Below are positions 8,021-17,457 of a stretch of 64,000 nucleotides of DNA, one piece after another. The translations under genes and the position numbers were made by a program. The first letter of the stretch is position 1. Every line of letters begins with the position of its first letter. Location: NCBI RefSeq assembly GCF_001262495.1, contig NZ_LGYE01000001.1:1-64000 (forward strand). The letters run 5' to 3'. The notes under the pieces were generated by a model. That model searched no databases. It was given only the letters and a program-made list of their open reading frames with translations, and had not been told where the DNA came from. This stretch comes from Microbacterium sp. GCS4 (GTDB taxonomy: Bacteria; Actinomycetota; Actinomycetes; Actinomycetales; Microbacteriaceae).

Positions 8021-9952
8021 TTAACTGGCAGGGACGGCCTGCGCATCGAAGCCTTCGACGGGCAGGATGATCCGCTCGCGTGTGCGCTCGATGTCGGGGT
8101 CGGGGATCGGGATCGCCGACAGCAGCGCCTTCGTGTACGGATGCTGAGGGGCGTCGAACACCTGGTCCACGTCGCCGTGCTCCACGAATTCGCCCTTGTA
8201 CATGACGGCGACGCGGTCGGCGATGTGCCGGACGACCGCGAGGTCGTGCGCGACGAAGAGGTACGACAGGCCCATCTTCGCCTTGAGTTCGTCGAGCAGG
8301 TTGATGACGCCGGCCTGGATCGACACGTCGAGCGCCGAGACGGGCTCGTCGAGCACGACGACCTTCGGGTTGGTCGACAGAGCGCGGGCGATGCCGATGC
8401 GCTGACGCTGACCGCCCGAGAACGCCTGGGGGAAGCGGTCGCTGTGCGCCGGATCGAGACCGACCAGGCCCATGAGCTCCTCGACCCGGTCGAACACGTC
8501 GTCGCGGCTCATTCCGATCGCGAACATGGGCTCGGCGATGATGTCCCACACGGTCATGCGCGGGTCAAGAGCGCCCATGGGGTCCTGGAACACGATCTGG
8601 AGGTCACGACGGAGCTTGCGCTCCTCGGCGCGGCTCTTGATGTCGGAGACGCTGGTCCCGCCGATGCGGATGTCACCGTCCTCCTGCTTCACGAGATCCA
8701 TGATCTGCAGCAGCGTGGTCGTCTTGCCGCTGCCGGACTCGCCGACGATCGCGAGGGTCTCTCCCTGCCGCACGTCGAAGCTGATGCCCTTGACGGCGTG
8801 CACTTCCCCGACCTTGCGCTTGAACAGCGCACCCTTCATGAGGGGGAAGGTCTTGTTGAGGTTGATCGCCTGCAGCGTGATCGGGCGCTCCTCGCGGGGC
8901 ACCTTGGTGAGACTGCTCTCGGGCACCTCGGGGGCGGGGAACACCGGCAGGCCGCCGATCGTGCCGTCGTCGTCGATGTCCTCGGCGCGGATGCACGCCA
9001 CGGTGTGGTTCGCGTGACCCTCGGTCGAGATCGGGAGCAGCTCGGGCTCGCCCTGCCGGCACGCGTCGATCGCGATCGGGCACCGTGCCGCGAACGGGCA
9101 CGCGTCCGGGAGGTTGATCAGCAGCGGGGGATTGCCCTTGATCGGGATCAGCGGCACCTTCTCCGTCTTGTCGACGCGAGGGATCGCGCCGAGCAGACCG
9201 ATCGAGTACGGCATCCGCGTCCGGTAGAAGAGCTCGCGCACCGGCGCGTGCTCGACGGGCTTGCCCGCGTACATCACCAGCACGTCGTCGGCGGTCTTCG
9301 CGACCACGCCCATGTCGTGCGTGATCATGATCATGGCGGCGCCGGTCTCCTTCTGCGCCGTCGCCATCAGCTCGAGGATCTGCGCCTGGATCGTCACGTC
9401 GAGCGCCGTGGTGGGCTCGTCGGCGATGATCAGCTTGGGGTCGTTCGCCATCGCGATCGCGATCACGACACGCTGGCGCATGCCCCCGGAGAACTCGTGC
9501 GGGAAGGACTTCATGCGCCGCTCGGGCTCGGGGATGCCGACGAGCTTCAAGAGCTCGACGGAGCGGTCCCAGGCATCCTTGTTCGACAGCCGCCGGTGCA
9601 CCGTGAGCGCTTCGATGAGCTGGTCGCCCACCGTGAAGACCGGGGTGAGGGAGGTCAGCGGGTCCTGGAAGACCATCGCCATGCCGTTGCCGCGGATGAC
9701 GGAGAGCTGCTTGTCCGACTTGCCGATGAGCTCCTGGCCGTCGTAGACGATCGACCCGGTGACCTTGGCGTTCTCGTCGAGCAGGCCCATGATCGCGAGC
9801 GAGGTGACGGACTTGCCCGAGCCGGACTCGCCGACGATGCCGAGCGTCTTGCCGGCCTCGAGGTCGAAGGAGACGCCACGGACGGCATCCACTCGACCGG
9901 CCTCGGACGGGAAGCTGACCTTGAGGTCGCGGACGGAGAGGACAGTACTCAT
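8021..9952 (-). CDS. Peptide ABC transporter ATPase, two ATP-binding domains fused
   Basis: This 643-residue protein carries both ATPases of an Opp/Dpp-type importer in one chain (DppD-DppF or YejF/GsiA-like). The first Walker A, GESGSGKS, is at residues 41-48 and the second, GESGSGKT, near 404-411. Both halves have the LSGG-type signature (FSGGMRQRV, FSGGQRQRI) and Walker B with ADEPTTALD or LDEPVSALD. The first half ends with the C-terminal oligopeptide domain containing clustered cysteines (CPFAARCP). It energises transport through the two permeases encoded just upstream. Its ATG overlaps the stop of the preceding permease gene by four bases. Confidence 0.93.
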   Translation of the reverse strand: MSTVLSVRDLKVSFPSEAGRVDAVRGVSFDLEAGKTLGIVGESGSGKSVTSLAIMGLLDENAKVTGSIVYDGQELIGKSDKQLSVIRGNGMAMVFQDPLTSLTPVFTVGDQLIEALTVHRRLSNKDAWDRSVELLKLVGIPEPERRMKSFPHEFSGGMRQRVVIAIAMANDPKLIIADEPTTALDVTIQAQILELMATAQKETGAAMIMITHDMGVVAKTADDVLVMYAGKPVEHAPVRELFYRTRMPYSIGLLGAIPRVDKTEKVPLIPIKGNPPLLINLPDACPFAARCPIAIDACRQGEPELLPISTEGHANHTVACIRAEDIDDDGTIGGLPVFPAPEVPESSLTKVPREERPITLQAINLNKTFPLMKGALFKRKVGEVHAVKGISFDVRQGETLAIVGESGSGKTTTLLQIMDLVKQEDGDIRIGGTSVSDIKSRAEERKLRRDLQIVFQDPMGALDPRMTVWDIIAEPMFAIGMSRDDVFDRVEELMGLVGLDPAHSDRFPQAFSGGQRQRIGIARALSTNPKVVVLDEPVSALDVSIQAGVINLLDELKAKMGLSYLFVAHDLAVVRHIADRVAVMYKGEFVEHGDVDQVFDAPQHPYTKALLSAIPIPDPDIERTRERIILPVEGFDAQAVPAS

Positions 9953-10875
9953 GCGCGACCTCCAGCCGCGGAGGTCGGGTCGAGGGCGTCGCGCAGACCG
10001 TCGGCGATGAGCGCCATCGACACGGTGAGCAGCGTGAGCGCCGCAGCGGGGAAGTAGAACAGCCAGGGCGCGCTCACGAGAGTGCTGGAGCCGTAGCCGA
10101 TCAGCGCACCCAGGGACACGTCCGGCAGCTTCACACCGAAGCCGAGGAACGACAGTGCGGTCTCGGTCAGAACGGCCGACACGACGCCGAGGGTGAAGTT
10201 GATGACCAGCAGCGAGCCGATGTTCGGCAGCATATGCCGGATGACGACGCGCATGCCGGAGAGCCCCGCGTAACGAGCCGCGTGCACGTACTCACGCTCG
10301 CGGATCGACAGCGACAGCGTCCAGATGATGCGAGCGGGGAAGAACCACCCCACGATGAAGATCATCACGAGCGAGATCACGAGCCAGTTTCCGCCGGCGT
10401 CGTTCGAGATCATCGCGAGGATCAGGAAGTTCGGAACCACCATCATGAAGTGGATGATCGCGAGCATGATGCGCTCGTAGGCTCCGCCGAAGTAGGCGGC
10501 CGTGGTTCCGACGATGGCCGAGACCACGGTGGTCCCTACCGCGACGAGTGCGGCGATCATCATGGATCGCTGCAGCCCCACGGCGACCTGGGCGAAGTTG
10601 TCGTTGCCGGACCCGTTCGTACCGAACCAGTGCTCCGCCGACGGTCCCTTGCGCAGAGCCAGGAAGTCGAGGTCGGTGTGGCTGTACGGCGCGATCAGCG
10701 GACCGATCACGGCGAACAGCACAAGAAGGGCCAGGATGACGATGCCGATGACGGCGCCGCGGTTGCGCATGAAGCGTCGCGTGTAGAGCGACAGCATCGT
10801 GGTCCGCTTGCGGCTCCTCGGCTTCTCCGGCTTCTCCGCGATTTCGGGGGATACCCCGATGGTTTCCAGGGACAT
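9949..10875 (-). CDS. Peptide ABC transporter permease (OppC/DppC type)
   Basis: This 308-residue inner-membrane permease has an N-terminal cytoplasmic stretch, a first helix after RFMRNRGAVIG, a periplasm-facing domain and five further helices. The EAA-type loop (ARYAGLSGMRVVIRHMLPN) contacts the ATPase. The ATG at 10873-10875 is favoured over longer readings because it matches the OppC N-terminus and overlaps the upstream permease stop by one base (TGATG). It forms a heterodimer with the OppB-type permease. Confidence 0.92.
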   Translation of the reverse strand: MSLETIGVSPEIAEKPEKPRSRKRTTMLSLYTRRFMRNRGAVIGIVILALLVLFAVIGPLIAPYSHTDLDFLALRKGPSAEHWFGTNGSGNDNFAQVAVGLQRSMMIAALVAVGTTVVSAIVGTTAAYFGGAYERIMLAIIHFMMVVPNFLILAMISNDAGGNWLVISLVMIFIVGWFFPARIIWTLSLSIREREYVHAARYAGLSGMRVVIRHMLPNIGSLLVINFTLGVVSAVLTETALSFLGFGVKLPDVSLGALIGYGSSTLVSAPWLFYFPAAALTLLTVSMALIADGLRDALDPTSAAGGRA

Positions 10876-11858
10876 CAGCTCACCCGCACTCTCGGATCGA
10901 GGACGACGACGGCGACATCGGCGAGGATCGCGCCGATCGCGGTCATCAGGGCGCCGAAGGCCGCGACCGCGACGACGCCGTGAATGTCGTTGTTGTTGAG
11001 GGTCGTGATGAAGTACCGACCCATGCCGTTCCAGTTGAAGATCGTCTCCGTCAGGACCGCGCCCGTGAATACGGCCGGGATCGTGAAGGCGACCTGCGTC
11101 GTGACGGGGATGAGCGACGTGCGCAGTGCGTGCTTGCGGATCGCCTGCTGCTTCGTGAGGCCCTTCGCGCGCGCGGTGCGCACGTAGTCGGCCTTGATGT
11201 TGTCGAGCAGCAGCGACCGCTGCAGGAAGTGGATCTGCGCGTAGCCCGTGATCACGAGGCCCAAGGTCGGCAGGGCCAGATGCTGAAGCGCGTCGAGGAG
11301 AACGGGGAAGAAGCCTTGGACACCCGGACTGGACGACCCTGTCACGTAGAACACCGTGGTGCCCACGGCATTGTTGAACCCGATCGCGAGCAGCACGAGC
11401 GCGAAGCCCGCCACGACCGTCGGGATGTTCATCGTGATGATGCTCGTGCCCTGGCCGATGCGGTCCGCGAGCTTGTACTGCCGTGACGCCGTGTACACAC
11501 CGAGCGCGATGCCGAGGACCGTCGTGAGGATCGTGGCACCGAGCACCAGCTCGGCACTGACCCAGACGCGGTAGGCGACCTGCTCGTTGACCGACTCGCC
11601 GGTCGGGCCCAGACCCCAGTCCCAGCGGAACAGGATGCCCGAGAACCAGGTCCACCAGCGCTCGATGAGCGGTACGGACTCGCTGAGGTTGCGCGGGCGC
11701 AGGAGGTTGTCGATCTGATCGGCGGAGAGCGGGGGCCGCCGTCCGACGTAGTTGTTCTCCGGATCGAGATACAGCCAGGCGAGGAAGTAGGTGATATTCG
11801 TCGCGATGACGATCATCATCAACCACCCCAGCAGGCGGCGCACGAGATACTTGATCAA
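10875..11858 (-). CDS. Peptide ABC transporter permease (OppB/DppB type)
   Basis: This 327-residue permease starts MIKYLVRRLLGWL, the standard OppB/DppB beginning, and carries the EAA loop ARAKGLTKQQAIRKHALRT. It is the first gene of the four-gene importer operon. The start appears to be TTG (11856-11858): a stop codon lies seven codons upstream in frame and there is no ATG or GTG alternative between. The region upstream is shared with the divergent lepA promoter. Confidence 0.9.
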   Translation of the reverse strand: MIKYLVRRLLGWLMMIVIATNITYFLAWLYLDPENNYVGRRPPLSADQIDNLLRPRNLSESVPLIERWWTWFSGILFRWDWGLGPTGESVNEQVAYRVWVSAELVLGATILTTVLGIALGVYTASRQYKLADRIGQGTSIITMNIPTVVAGFALVLLAIGFNNAVGTTVFYVTGSSSPGVQGFFPVLLDALQHLALPTLGLVITGYAQIHFLQRSLLLDNIKADYVRTARAKGLTKQQAIRKHALRTSLIPVTTQVAFTIPAVFTGAVLTETIFNWNGMGRYFITTLNNNDIHGVVAVAAFGALMTAIGAILADVAVVVLDPRVRVS

Positions 11859-12083
11859 GGTGTTGATTCTTTCTCTTTTACAGACGCGCGCGGGATCTGC
11901 CGACGCAACGCTGAGCCGGAAAGACAGTCAATCACCATCTGCCGATCTGCGCGACACGACACCTGCACCTTGTCTGTGACGGAGTCTTATCGCTCACGGG
12001 ATCCGGTGTCACGGATTGCTCCCGGGCAACTTCGCGAGAATATCACCGGATCCGCCGAATCGGGCATTAGCCTCCCCTCACCG

Positions 12084-12089
12084 TAGAAT
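12084..12089 (+). promoter_or_regulatory. -10 hexamer of the lepA promoter
   Basis: TAGAAT ends nine bases before the lepA ATG, leaving at most two or three untranslated bases. There is no Shine-Dalgarno sequence between. The 240-base gap 11859-12098 otherwise holds only the divergent, AT-richer leader of the transporter operon. Confidence 0.5.
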
Positions 12090-12098
12090 CGTCGGGAC

Positions 12099-13952
12099 AT
12101 GTCACCACGCGCTCTCACTCCGCTTCAGCCTGCCGCGACGCCTGCGACGCAGATCCGCAACTTCTGCATCATCGCGCACATCGACCACGGCAAGTCGACC
12201 CTGGCCGACCGCATGCTCCAGATCACCGGCGTGGTCTCCGATCGCGACATGAGGGCCCAGTATCTGGACCGCATGGACATCGAGCGCGAGCGCGGTATCA
12301 CCATCAAGAGCCAGGCCGTGCGGATGCCGTGGGAGCTGGAGGGTGAGACCTTCGCGCTCAACATGATCGACACCCCGGGGCACGTCGACTTCACGTACGA
12401 GGTGTCCCGCTCGCTCGCCGCATGCGAGGGCGCGATTCTGCTCGTCGATGCGGCGCAGGGCATCGAGGCCCAGACCCTCGCGAACCTCTACCTCGCTCTC
12501 GAGAACGATCTGCACATCATCCCCGTGCTCAACAAGATCGACCTCCCGGCGGCCGACCCCGACAAGTACGCCAAGGAGCTCGCCTCGCTGATCGGCGGCA
12601 AGCCGGAGGACGTCCTGCGCGTCTCCGGCAAGACCGGCGTCGGTGTGGAGGAGCTCCTCGACCGGCTCGTGCAGGAGATCCCCGCCCCGGTCGGCGATGC
12701 GGATGCTCCGGCCCGTGCCATGATCTTCGACTCGGTGTACGACGCCTACCGCGGTGTCGTCACCTACGTGCGCATGGTCGACGGCAGCCTGTCGCCGCGC
12801 GAGCGCATCCAGATGATGTCGACCGGCGCGAACCACGACGCTCTGGAGGTCGGCGTGTCGAGCCCCGAACCGATTCCCACGAAGGGGCTCGGCGTCGGCG
12901 AGGTGGGCTACCTCATCACCGGTGTGAAGGACGTGCGCCTGTCGAAGGTCGGCGACACCGTCACTGCAGCGCGCAAGCCGGCGACCGAGGCCCTCGCCGG
13001 TTACACCGACCCGAAGCCGATGGTGTTCTCGGGCATCTACCCGATCGACGGCAGCGACTACGCCGAGCTCCGTGAAGCGCTCGACAAGCTCAAGCTCTCC
13101 GACGCCTCGCTGCAGTACGAGCCCGAGACCTCGGTCGCCCTCGGCTTCGGCTTCCGCTGCGGCTTCCTGGGGCTCCTCCACCTGGAGATCATCACCGAGC
13201 GCCTGTCGCGCGAGTTCGGGCTCGACCTGATCACCACCGCGCCCAGCGTGATCTACGAGGTCCTCACGTCCGACACGGGTGAGACCGTCACCGTCACGAA
13301 CCCCAGCGAGTACCCCGACGGCCGCATCGGCTCCGTCGCCGAGCCCATGGTGAAGACAGCGATCCTGCTGCCCAAGGACTACGTGGGCACGGTCATGGAG
13401 CTGTGCCAGTCTCGCCGTGGCTCTCTGCTCGGCATGGAGTACTTCTCCGAGGAGCGGGTCGAGCTGCGGTACATGATGCCGCTCGGTGAGATCGTGTTCG
13501 ACTTCTTCGACCAGCTGAAGTCCAAGACCCAGGGCTACGCCTCGCTCGACTACGAGCCCGCAGGCCAGCAGGAGGCCGACCTCGTGAAGGTCGACATCCT
13601 GCTGCAGGGCGAGAAGGTCGACGCGTTCAGCTCGATCGTGCACCGCGACAAGGCCTACGCCTACGGCACGATGATGGCCGAGCGGCTGCGCAAGCTCATC
13701 CCTCGCCAGCAGTTCGAGGTGCCGATCCAGGCGGCCATCGGCGCGCGGATCATCGCGCGCGAGACCATCCGCGCGATCCGCAAGGACGTCCTCGCGAAGT
13801 GCTACGGCGGTGACATCACCCGCAAGCGAAAGCTCCTCGAGAAGCAGAAGGAGGGCAAGAAGCGCATGAAGATGGTGGGTCGCGTCGAGGTCCCCCAGGA
13901 GGCGTTCATCGCGGCGCTCTCCGGAGACGTCGAGGGCAAGGACAAGAAGTAG
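12099..13952 (+). CDS. lepA: Elongation factor 4 (LepA), ribosomal back-translocase GTPase
   Basis: LepA is a translational GTPase related to EF-G that acts on stalled or mistranslocated ribosomes and in 30S biogenesis. The 617-residue protein has G1 AHIDHGKST at residues 26-34, G3 DTPGHVDF and G4 NKID, followed by EF-G-like domains and the LepA-specific C-terminal domain ending with [19 protein letters not shown]. Length and motifs are complete. It is transcribed divergently from the peptide transporter, and the ATG is nearly at the predicted transcription start. Confidence 0.97.
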   Translation: MSPRALTPLQPAATPATQIRNFCIIAHIDHGKSTLADRMLQITGVVSDRDMRAQYLDRMDIERERGITIKSQAVRMPWELEGETFALNMIDTPGHVDFTYEVSRSLAACEGAILLVDAAQGIEAQTLANLYLALENDLHIIPVLNKIDLPAADPDKYAKELASLIGGKPEDVLRVSGKTGVGVEELLDRLVQEIPAPVGDADAPARAMIFDSVYDAYRGVVTYVRMVDGSLSPRERIQMMSTGANHDALEVGVSSPEPIPTKGLGVGEVGYLITGVKDVRLSKVGDTVTAARKPATEALAGYTDPKPMVFSGIYPIDGSDYAELREALDKLKLSDASLQYEPETSVALGFGFRCGFLGLLHLEIITERLSREFGLDLITTAPSVIYEVLTSDTGETVTVTNPSEYPDGRIGSVAEPMVKTAILLPKDYVGTVMELCQSRRGSLLGMEYFSEERVELRYMMPLGEIVFDFFDQLKSKTQGYASLDYEPAGQQEADLVKVDILLQGEKVDAFSSIVHRDKAYAYGTMMAERLRKLIPRQQFEVPIQAAIGARIIARETIRAIRKDVLAKCYGGDITRKRKLLEKQKEGKKRMKMVGRVEVPQEAFIAALSGDVEGKDKK

Positions 13953-13991
13953 GTGGTCGGTCGACCGGGTGATCGTCCAGGCGACCACGGG

Positions 13992-13997
13992 TAGGCT
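13992..13997 (+). promoter_or_regulatory. -10 hexamer of a leaderless promoter for the DUF1990 gene
   Basis: TAGGCT is followed by seven bases and then the ATG at 14005, almost the same arrangement as at holA. No ribosome-binding site is present. Confidence 0.5.
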
Positions 13998-14004
13998 GGA
14001 CGGC

Positions 14005-14658
14005 ATGCGGCGCGGGACTTTCCGAGACGACACGGTTGACTATGCGGCTGTGGGTGCGACCCATGCGCCCGACCTCATGCAGTATCCGCCGGAGCACAGC
14101 ATCCCGGCGGAGAGTTCGTGGCGCATCGGCAGCGGATCCGAGCGCTTCGAGACCGCGGGCGAGTCGCTGCTCACGTGGACCGCGCAGCGCGCGTCCGGAC
14201 TCGCCGTCGAGGACGTCCGTCCTGCGCCCGGCCCCGCCTATGCGGGCGTGAGCTTCGACGCGGAGGGCACCCCGATCGCGCCGAGCAAGAACGAGGTCGA
14301 GCAGCGCTTCGACGCCGAGGGCACGCCGTTCGCCGGCCCCGGGATGACCCTGCGGGTGCGCGGACGGGTCGGCAGCATGAGCGCCGATGCCGAGCTCCGC
14401 GTGATCTCCGTGACCGAGGAGAAGCGACGGGTCGGACTCGTGCTGGGAACGGTCGGCGGATCGGTCGTGCGCGGTGAGGAGTCCTTCGACGTGGAGTGGC
14501 GCGAGGACAACGACGAGGTGTGGTTCACGGTGCGCGCCTTCGACGCCCCGAACTCCCTGCTCTACCGCACGATCCCCGCGCTCGTGAAGCGTCGGCGGCG
14601 GGAGCTGTTCGCACGCTACCTCCGCGCGATCTCCCCGATGTACGCGACTCCCGTCTGA
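14005..14658 (+). CDS. DUF1990 family protein
   Basis: This 217-residue soluble protein fits the DUF1990 family, which is widespread in actinobacteria and has no established biochemical function. Visible landmarks are an early DYAAVGATH segment, a Trp-Arg-Ile-Gly region near residue 40, a central beta-rich part and a conserved-looking YRTIPALVKRRRRELFARYL C-terminus. No catalytic motif or membrane segment is evident. The ATG at 14005 is preferred to an earlier in-frame start at 13969 because it lies just after a -10-like sequence. It ends one base before hemW, so the two are probably co-transcribed. Confidence 0.7.
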   Translation: MRRGTFRDDTVDYAAVGATHAPDLMQYPPEHSIPAESSWRIGSGSERFETAGESLLTWTAQRASGLAVEDVRPAPGPAYAGVSFDAEGTPIAPSKNEVEQRFDAEGTPFAGPGMTLRVRGRVGSMSADAELRVISVTEEKRRVGLVLGTVGGSVVRGEESFDVEWREDNDEVWFTVRAFDAPNSLLYRTIPALVKRRRRELFARYLRAISPMYATPV

Positions 14659-14659
14659 G

Positions 14660-15877
14660 ATGGCGGGACCCCTTCCCCTCGGCGATCCGGCTCCGGCCGA
14701 CGGACGGCTCCCCGGAGATCTGCCGATCGACGCGAACGCGCCGTTCTCGGCATACCTGCACGTCCCGTTCTGCAGCGTGCGCTGCGGATACTGCGACTTC
14801 AACACCTACACCTCGAACGAGCTGCGGGGCGCGAAGCAGGAGGACTACGCGTCGACGCTGATCACCGAGATCGACCTGGCTCGCCGTGTGCTGACGGATG
14901 CCGGGGCGCTGCGCCCCATGGACACGGTGTTCTTCGGCGGGGGCACCCCCACGCTGCTGCCCGCGGGCGACCTGGCCCGCATGCTGGCCGCCGCGACCGA
15001 CGCGTTCGGCCTGGTGGACGGAGCCGAGGTCACCGTCGAGGCGAACCCCGACACGGTCACGCCCGAGGTCGCCCGAACACTCGCCGACGCGGGTGTGACG
15101 CGTCTGTCGATCGGCATGCAGTCGGCCGTGCCGCACGTCCTCGCCGCGCTCGACCGCACGCACCGTCCCGAGAACGTGCGCACCGCGGTGGCCGCGGCGA
15201 AGGATGCCGGGCTCGCCGTGAGCGTCGACCTGATCTACGGTGCGCCGAGGGAGTCCCTCGCCGACTGGGAGGCGTCTCTCGACGCCGCGCTCGCGCTGGA
15301 CTCCGACCACATCTCCGCGTACGCGCTGATCATCGAGGACGGCACGAAGCTCGCGAGACAGATCCGTCGCGGAGAGGTCCCGACCCCCGACGACGACCTG
15401 CAGGCGGACATGTACGAGCTGGCGGACGCGCGACTGGCGGCCGCCGGGTACGAGTGGTACGAGGTCAGCAACTGGTCGAAGACCCTCGAGCAGCGGTCAC
15501 AGCACAACCTCGCGTACTGGCGGGGGAGTGACTGGTGGGGCTTCGGCCCCGGGGCTCACAGCCACGTCGCGGGGCTGCGCTGGTGGAACGTCAAGCATCC
15601 GGCGGCGTACGCGCAACGACTTGCGGCCTCCGAGTCCCCGGCCGCGGGCACGGAGCGTCCCGACGAGGAATCGCGGATGCTGGAGCGCATCCTGCTGCTG
15701 AGTCGGATCCGCGAGGGCATCGTGACATCCGACCTGCCGGCGGACAAGCGCGGCCGCGTGGCCGGACTCATCGCCGACGGTCTCGTGGAGGGACAGGCCG
15801 CGATGCGCGGGCGGGTGCAGCTCACGCTCCGAGGTCGCCTGCTCGCCGACGCGGTCGTGCGCGAGCTCACCGACTGA
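14660..15877 (+). CDS. hemW: Radical SAM heme chaperone HemW (coproporphyrinogen oxidase-like)
   Basis: HemW is a radical SAM protein that binds heme and delivers it to target proteins; it was long annotated as oxygen-independent coproporphyrinogen III oxidase. The 405-residue sequence has the CxxxCxxC cluster motif as CSVRCGYC (Cys38, 42, 45) followed by DFNTY, then FGGGTPTLL and the HemN C-terminal region. The lack of the extra N-terminal segment of true HemN and the CxxxCxxC-DFNT signature favour HemW. The ATG is one base after the preceding stop. Confidence 0.9.
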   Translation: MAGPLPLGDPAPADGRLPGDLPIDANAPFSAYLHVPFCSVRCGYCDFNTYTSNELRGAKQEDYASTLITEIDLARRVLTDAGALRPMDTVFFGGGTPTLLPAGDLARMLAAATDAFGLVDGAEVTVEANPDTVTPEVARTLADAGVTRLSIGMQSAVPHVLAALDRTHRPENVRTAVAAAKDAGLAVSVDLIYGAPRESLADWEASLDAALALDSDHISAYALIIEDGTKLARQIRRGEVPTPDDDLQADMYELADARLAAAGYEWYEVSNWSKTLEQRSQHNLAYWRGSDWWGFGPGAHSHVAGLRWWNVKHPAAYAQRLAASESPAAGTERPDEESRMLERILLLSRIREGIVTSDLPADKRGRVAGLIADGLVEGQAAMRGRVQLTLRGRLLADAVVRELTD

Positions 15878-15912
15878 GAGCGCGCCTCAGCGGCTCCGCG
15901 GCTTACGCTCTC
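15876..15912. terminator. Possible terminator between hemW and the esterase gene
   Basis: GAGAGCG (15876-15882) pairs with CGCTCTC (15906-15912) around a GC-rich loop that can form a small internal stem. It sits between convergent genes; the stem is short. Confidence 0.4.
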
Positions 15913-15920
15913 GCAGGGAC

Positions 15921-17335
15921 TCAGGGGAGCAGGTCGAGAGCTTCGGTGCGACGCTGCGGACCCGTGGAGCTCTCGGCGTCGAACACCCGGGTCGTGTGCT
16001 CCGGGCCGTAGGCCGGCCATCCCGGATCACCCGTCATGATGAACGAGATCCACGCCCGATGCATCTCGTCGGCGAGACGCTGAGGGGCCTCGGCACCGGC
16101 GAGACGTGTCGTCTCGGGGTCGTCGAGCCGGTCGAACACGAACCCCAGCTCGAGCGCGTGGGCCGCGCGGAGATCGCGGATCGGACTCGGCCACGCGAAC
16201 TCGTACACGTAGGTCGGAGCGCGCCGCGCCCGCGCGACACGGGTCAGCGGCGCACGCAGCATGACGTCGGTCGCGAGCTGGCCGAAGATCTCGCCCGTCG
16301 ACGCACCGGGGAAGGCCCTGCGGTAGGCCGCGACGGCTCGCGCCGGGATCCGCAGCGCCGACCGGGCGAGCAGGAGCTTCAGCCGACCGATGCCGGCGAG
16401 CGCATCCGGGGTGAACCACAGCCGATACTCGTCGGTGTTGCTGCCGATGAGCAGCGGTACGTCGATCTCCGGGATCACCACGTGCGGAGAGCGCGGGAGC
16501 GAGTCCTCGTCGATCGCGAACTGGAATCCGGGTGCGCCCCCGATCGGAGAGGACCCGGATGCCTGCTCCCGTCGTGCGTTGAGCAGTTGATCGGGGCTCA
16601 CCCCGAGGAACGACGCGCGGTCCGGGGCGATGCCGAGACGTTTCGCGAGCTGTGCGGTGACGCGTCCCGCCTTCGATGGAGTCTGCGCTGCCAGCGGTCC
16701 CGACTCGATGATCGCGCGGGCGACCAACGCACGCGAGTCCGCCCGCGCGAGCAGACCGGCGACGATCGCGCCGCCCGCCGATTCGCCCATCAGGGTGATC
16801 TGCGACGGATCGCCGCCGAACGCGGCGATCTCGCGGTGCACCCACTCGAGGCCGGCCGCGGCGTCGAGCAGTCCGAGATTGCTCGGTGCTCCGTCGAGCA
16901 CCGAGAAGCCCTCCGAACCCAGTCGGTAGTTGATCGAGGCGAACACGACCCCCGCGCGGGCGAACCTGGCCCCGTCGTAGAGCGACAGAGCCGCGGTACC
17001 GCGTTCGAGCGCACCGCCGTGGATCCAGAGGACGACCGGCGCTCCTGCAGCGCCCCTCGGCGCCCACACGTTCACGGAGAGGATGTCGTCGCCGGGGATC
17101 GCGACCGATCCCAGCAGCTCGCCGATCGCGGCGGGGTACGGATGCTGCGGAGCGGTGGGCCCGAAAGCGGTCGCCTCCCGCACACCGGACCAGGGCTCGC
17201 GGGATGCGGCGCCCGGAAGCGGAGATCGCCGAAGGGAGCAGCAGCGTAGGGGATGCCGAGGAAGCGGCGGACACCGTCCACGACTTCCCCGCGCACGATC
17301 CCGCTGGACAGGGTGGTGTCGGTGGCATCGCTCAT
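15921..17335 (-). pseudogene. Type B carboxylesterase, apparently frameshifted near its N-terminus
   Basis: Two overlapping minus-strand frames together make one type B carboxylesterase (PnbA-like, about 470 residues). The first frame, starting at ATG 17335, gives MSDATDTTLSSGIVRGEVV, GVRRFLGIPYAAAP and FGDLRFRAPHPA. The second frame then takes up EPWSGVREATAFGPTAPQ and runs to 15921, including the nucleophile motif GESAGG, the HGGA oxyanion-hole region and the rest of the catalytic domain. The join falls at about 17196-17203; restoring one base there makes the frame continuous. The second frame has no esterase-like N-terminus of its own. Either this is a real one-base deletion inactivating the enzyme or a sequencing error. 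The following 120 bases separate it from the divergent hrcA. Confidence 0.8.
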
Positions 17336-17380
17336 GCTCGTCATCGTAGAGGCGTTCCGCGCATCCGCTCCGAGGGCGGG

Positions 17381-17386
17381 TAGAAT
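17381..17386 (+). promoter_or_regulatory. -10 hexamer of the hrcA promoter
   Basis: TAGAAT abuts the CIRCE operator, its last T being the first base of CIRCE. HrcA bound there would cover the transcription start. I could not pick a convincing -35. Confidence 0.55.
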
Positions 17387-17412
17387 TGGCACTCGAAGCC
17401 GGTGAGTGCCAG
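17386..17412 (+). promoter_or_regulatory. CIRCE operator upstream of hrcA-dnaJ
   Basis: TTGGCACTC, nine bases, then GAGTGCCAG matches the CIRCE heat-shock operator (consensus TTAGCACTC-N9-GAGTGCTAA) with only the outer bases changed. HrcA binds CIRCE and represses; here the site lies at its own promoter, giving autoregulation. Confidence 0.92.
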
Positions 17413-17457
17413 ACCAAGGGTGCCCCGGCACGACGAGTTCAGACGAGGGGAGAGGCG

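Noticed and set aside
15921..17417. Reading the esterase as one intact gene from an upstream start in the long frame
   Set aside because: The N-terminal 80 residues of that frame are Arg/Pro/His-rich and not esterase-like, whereas the other frame gives the proper N-terminus.
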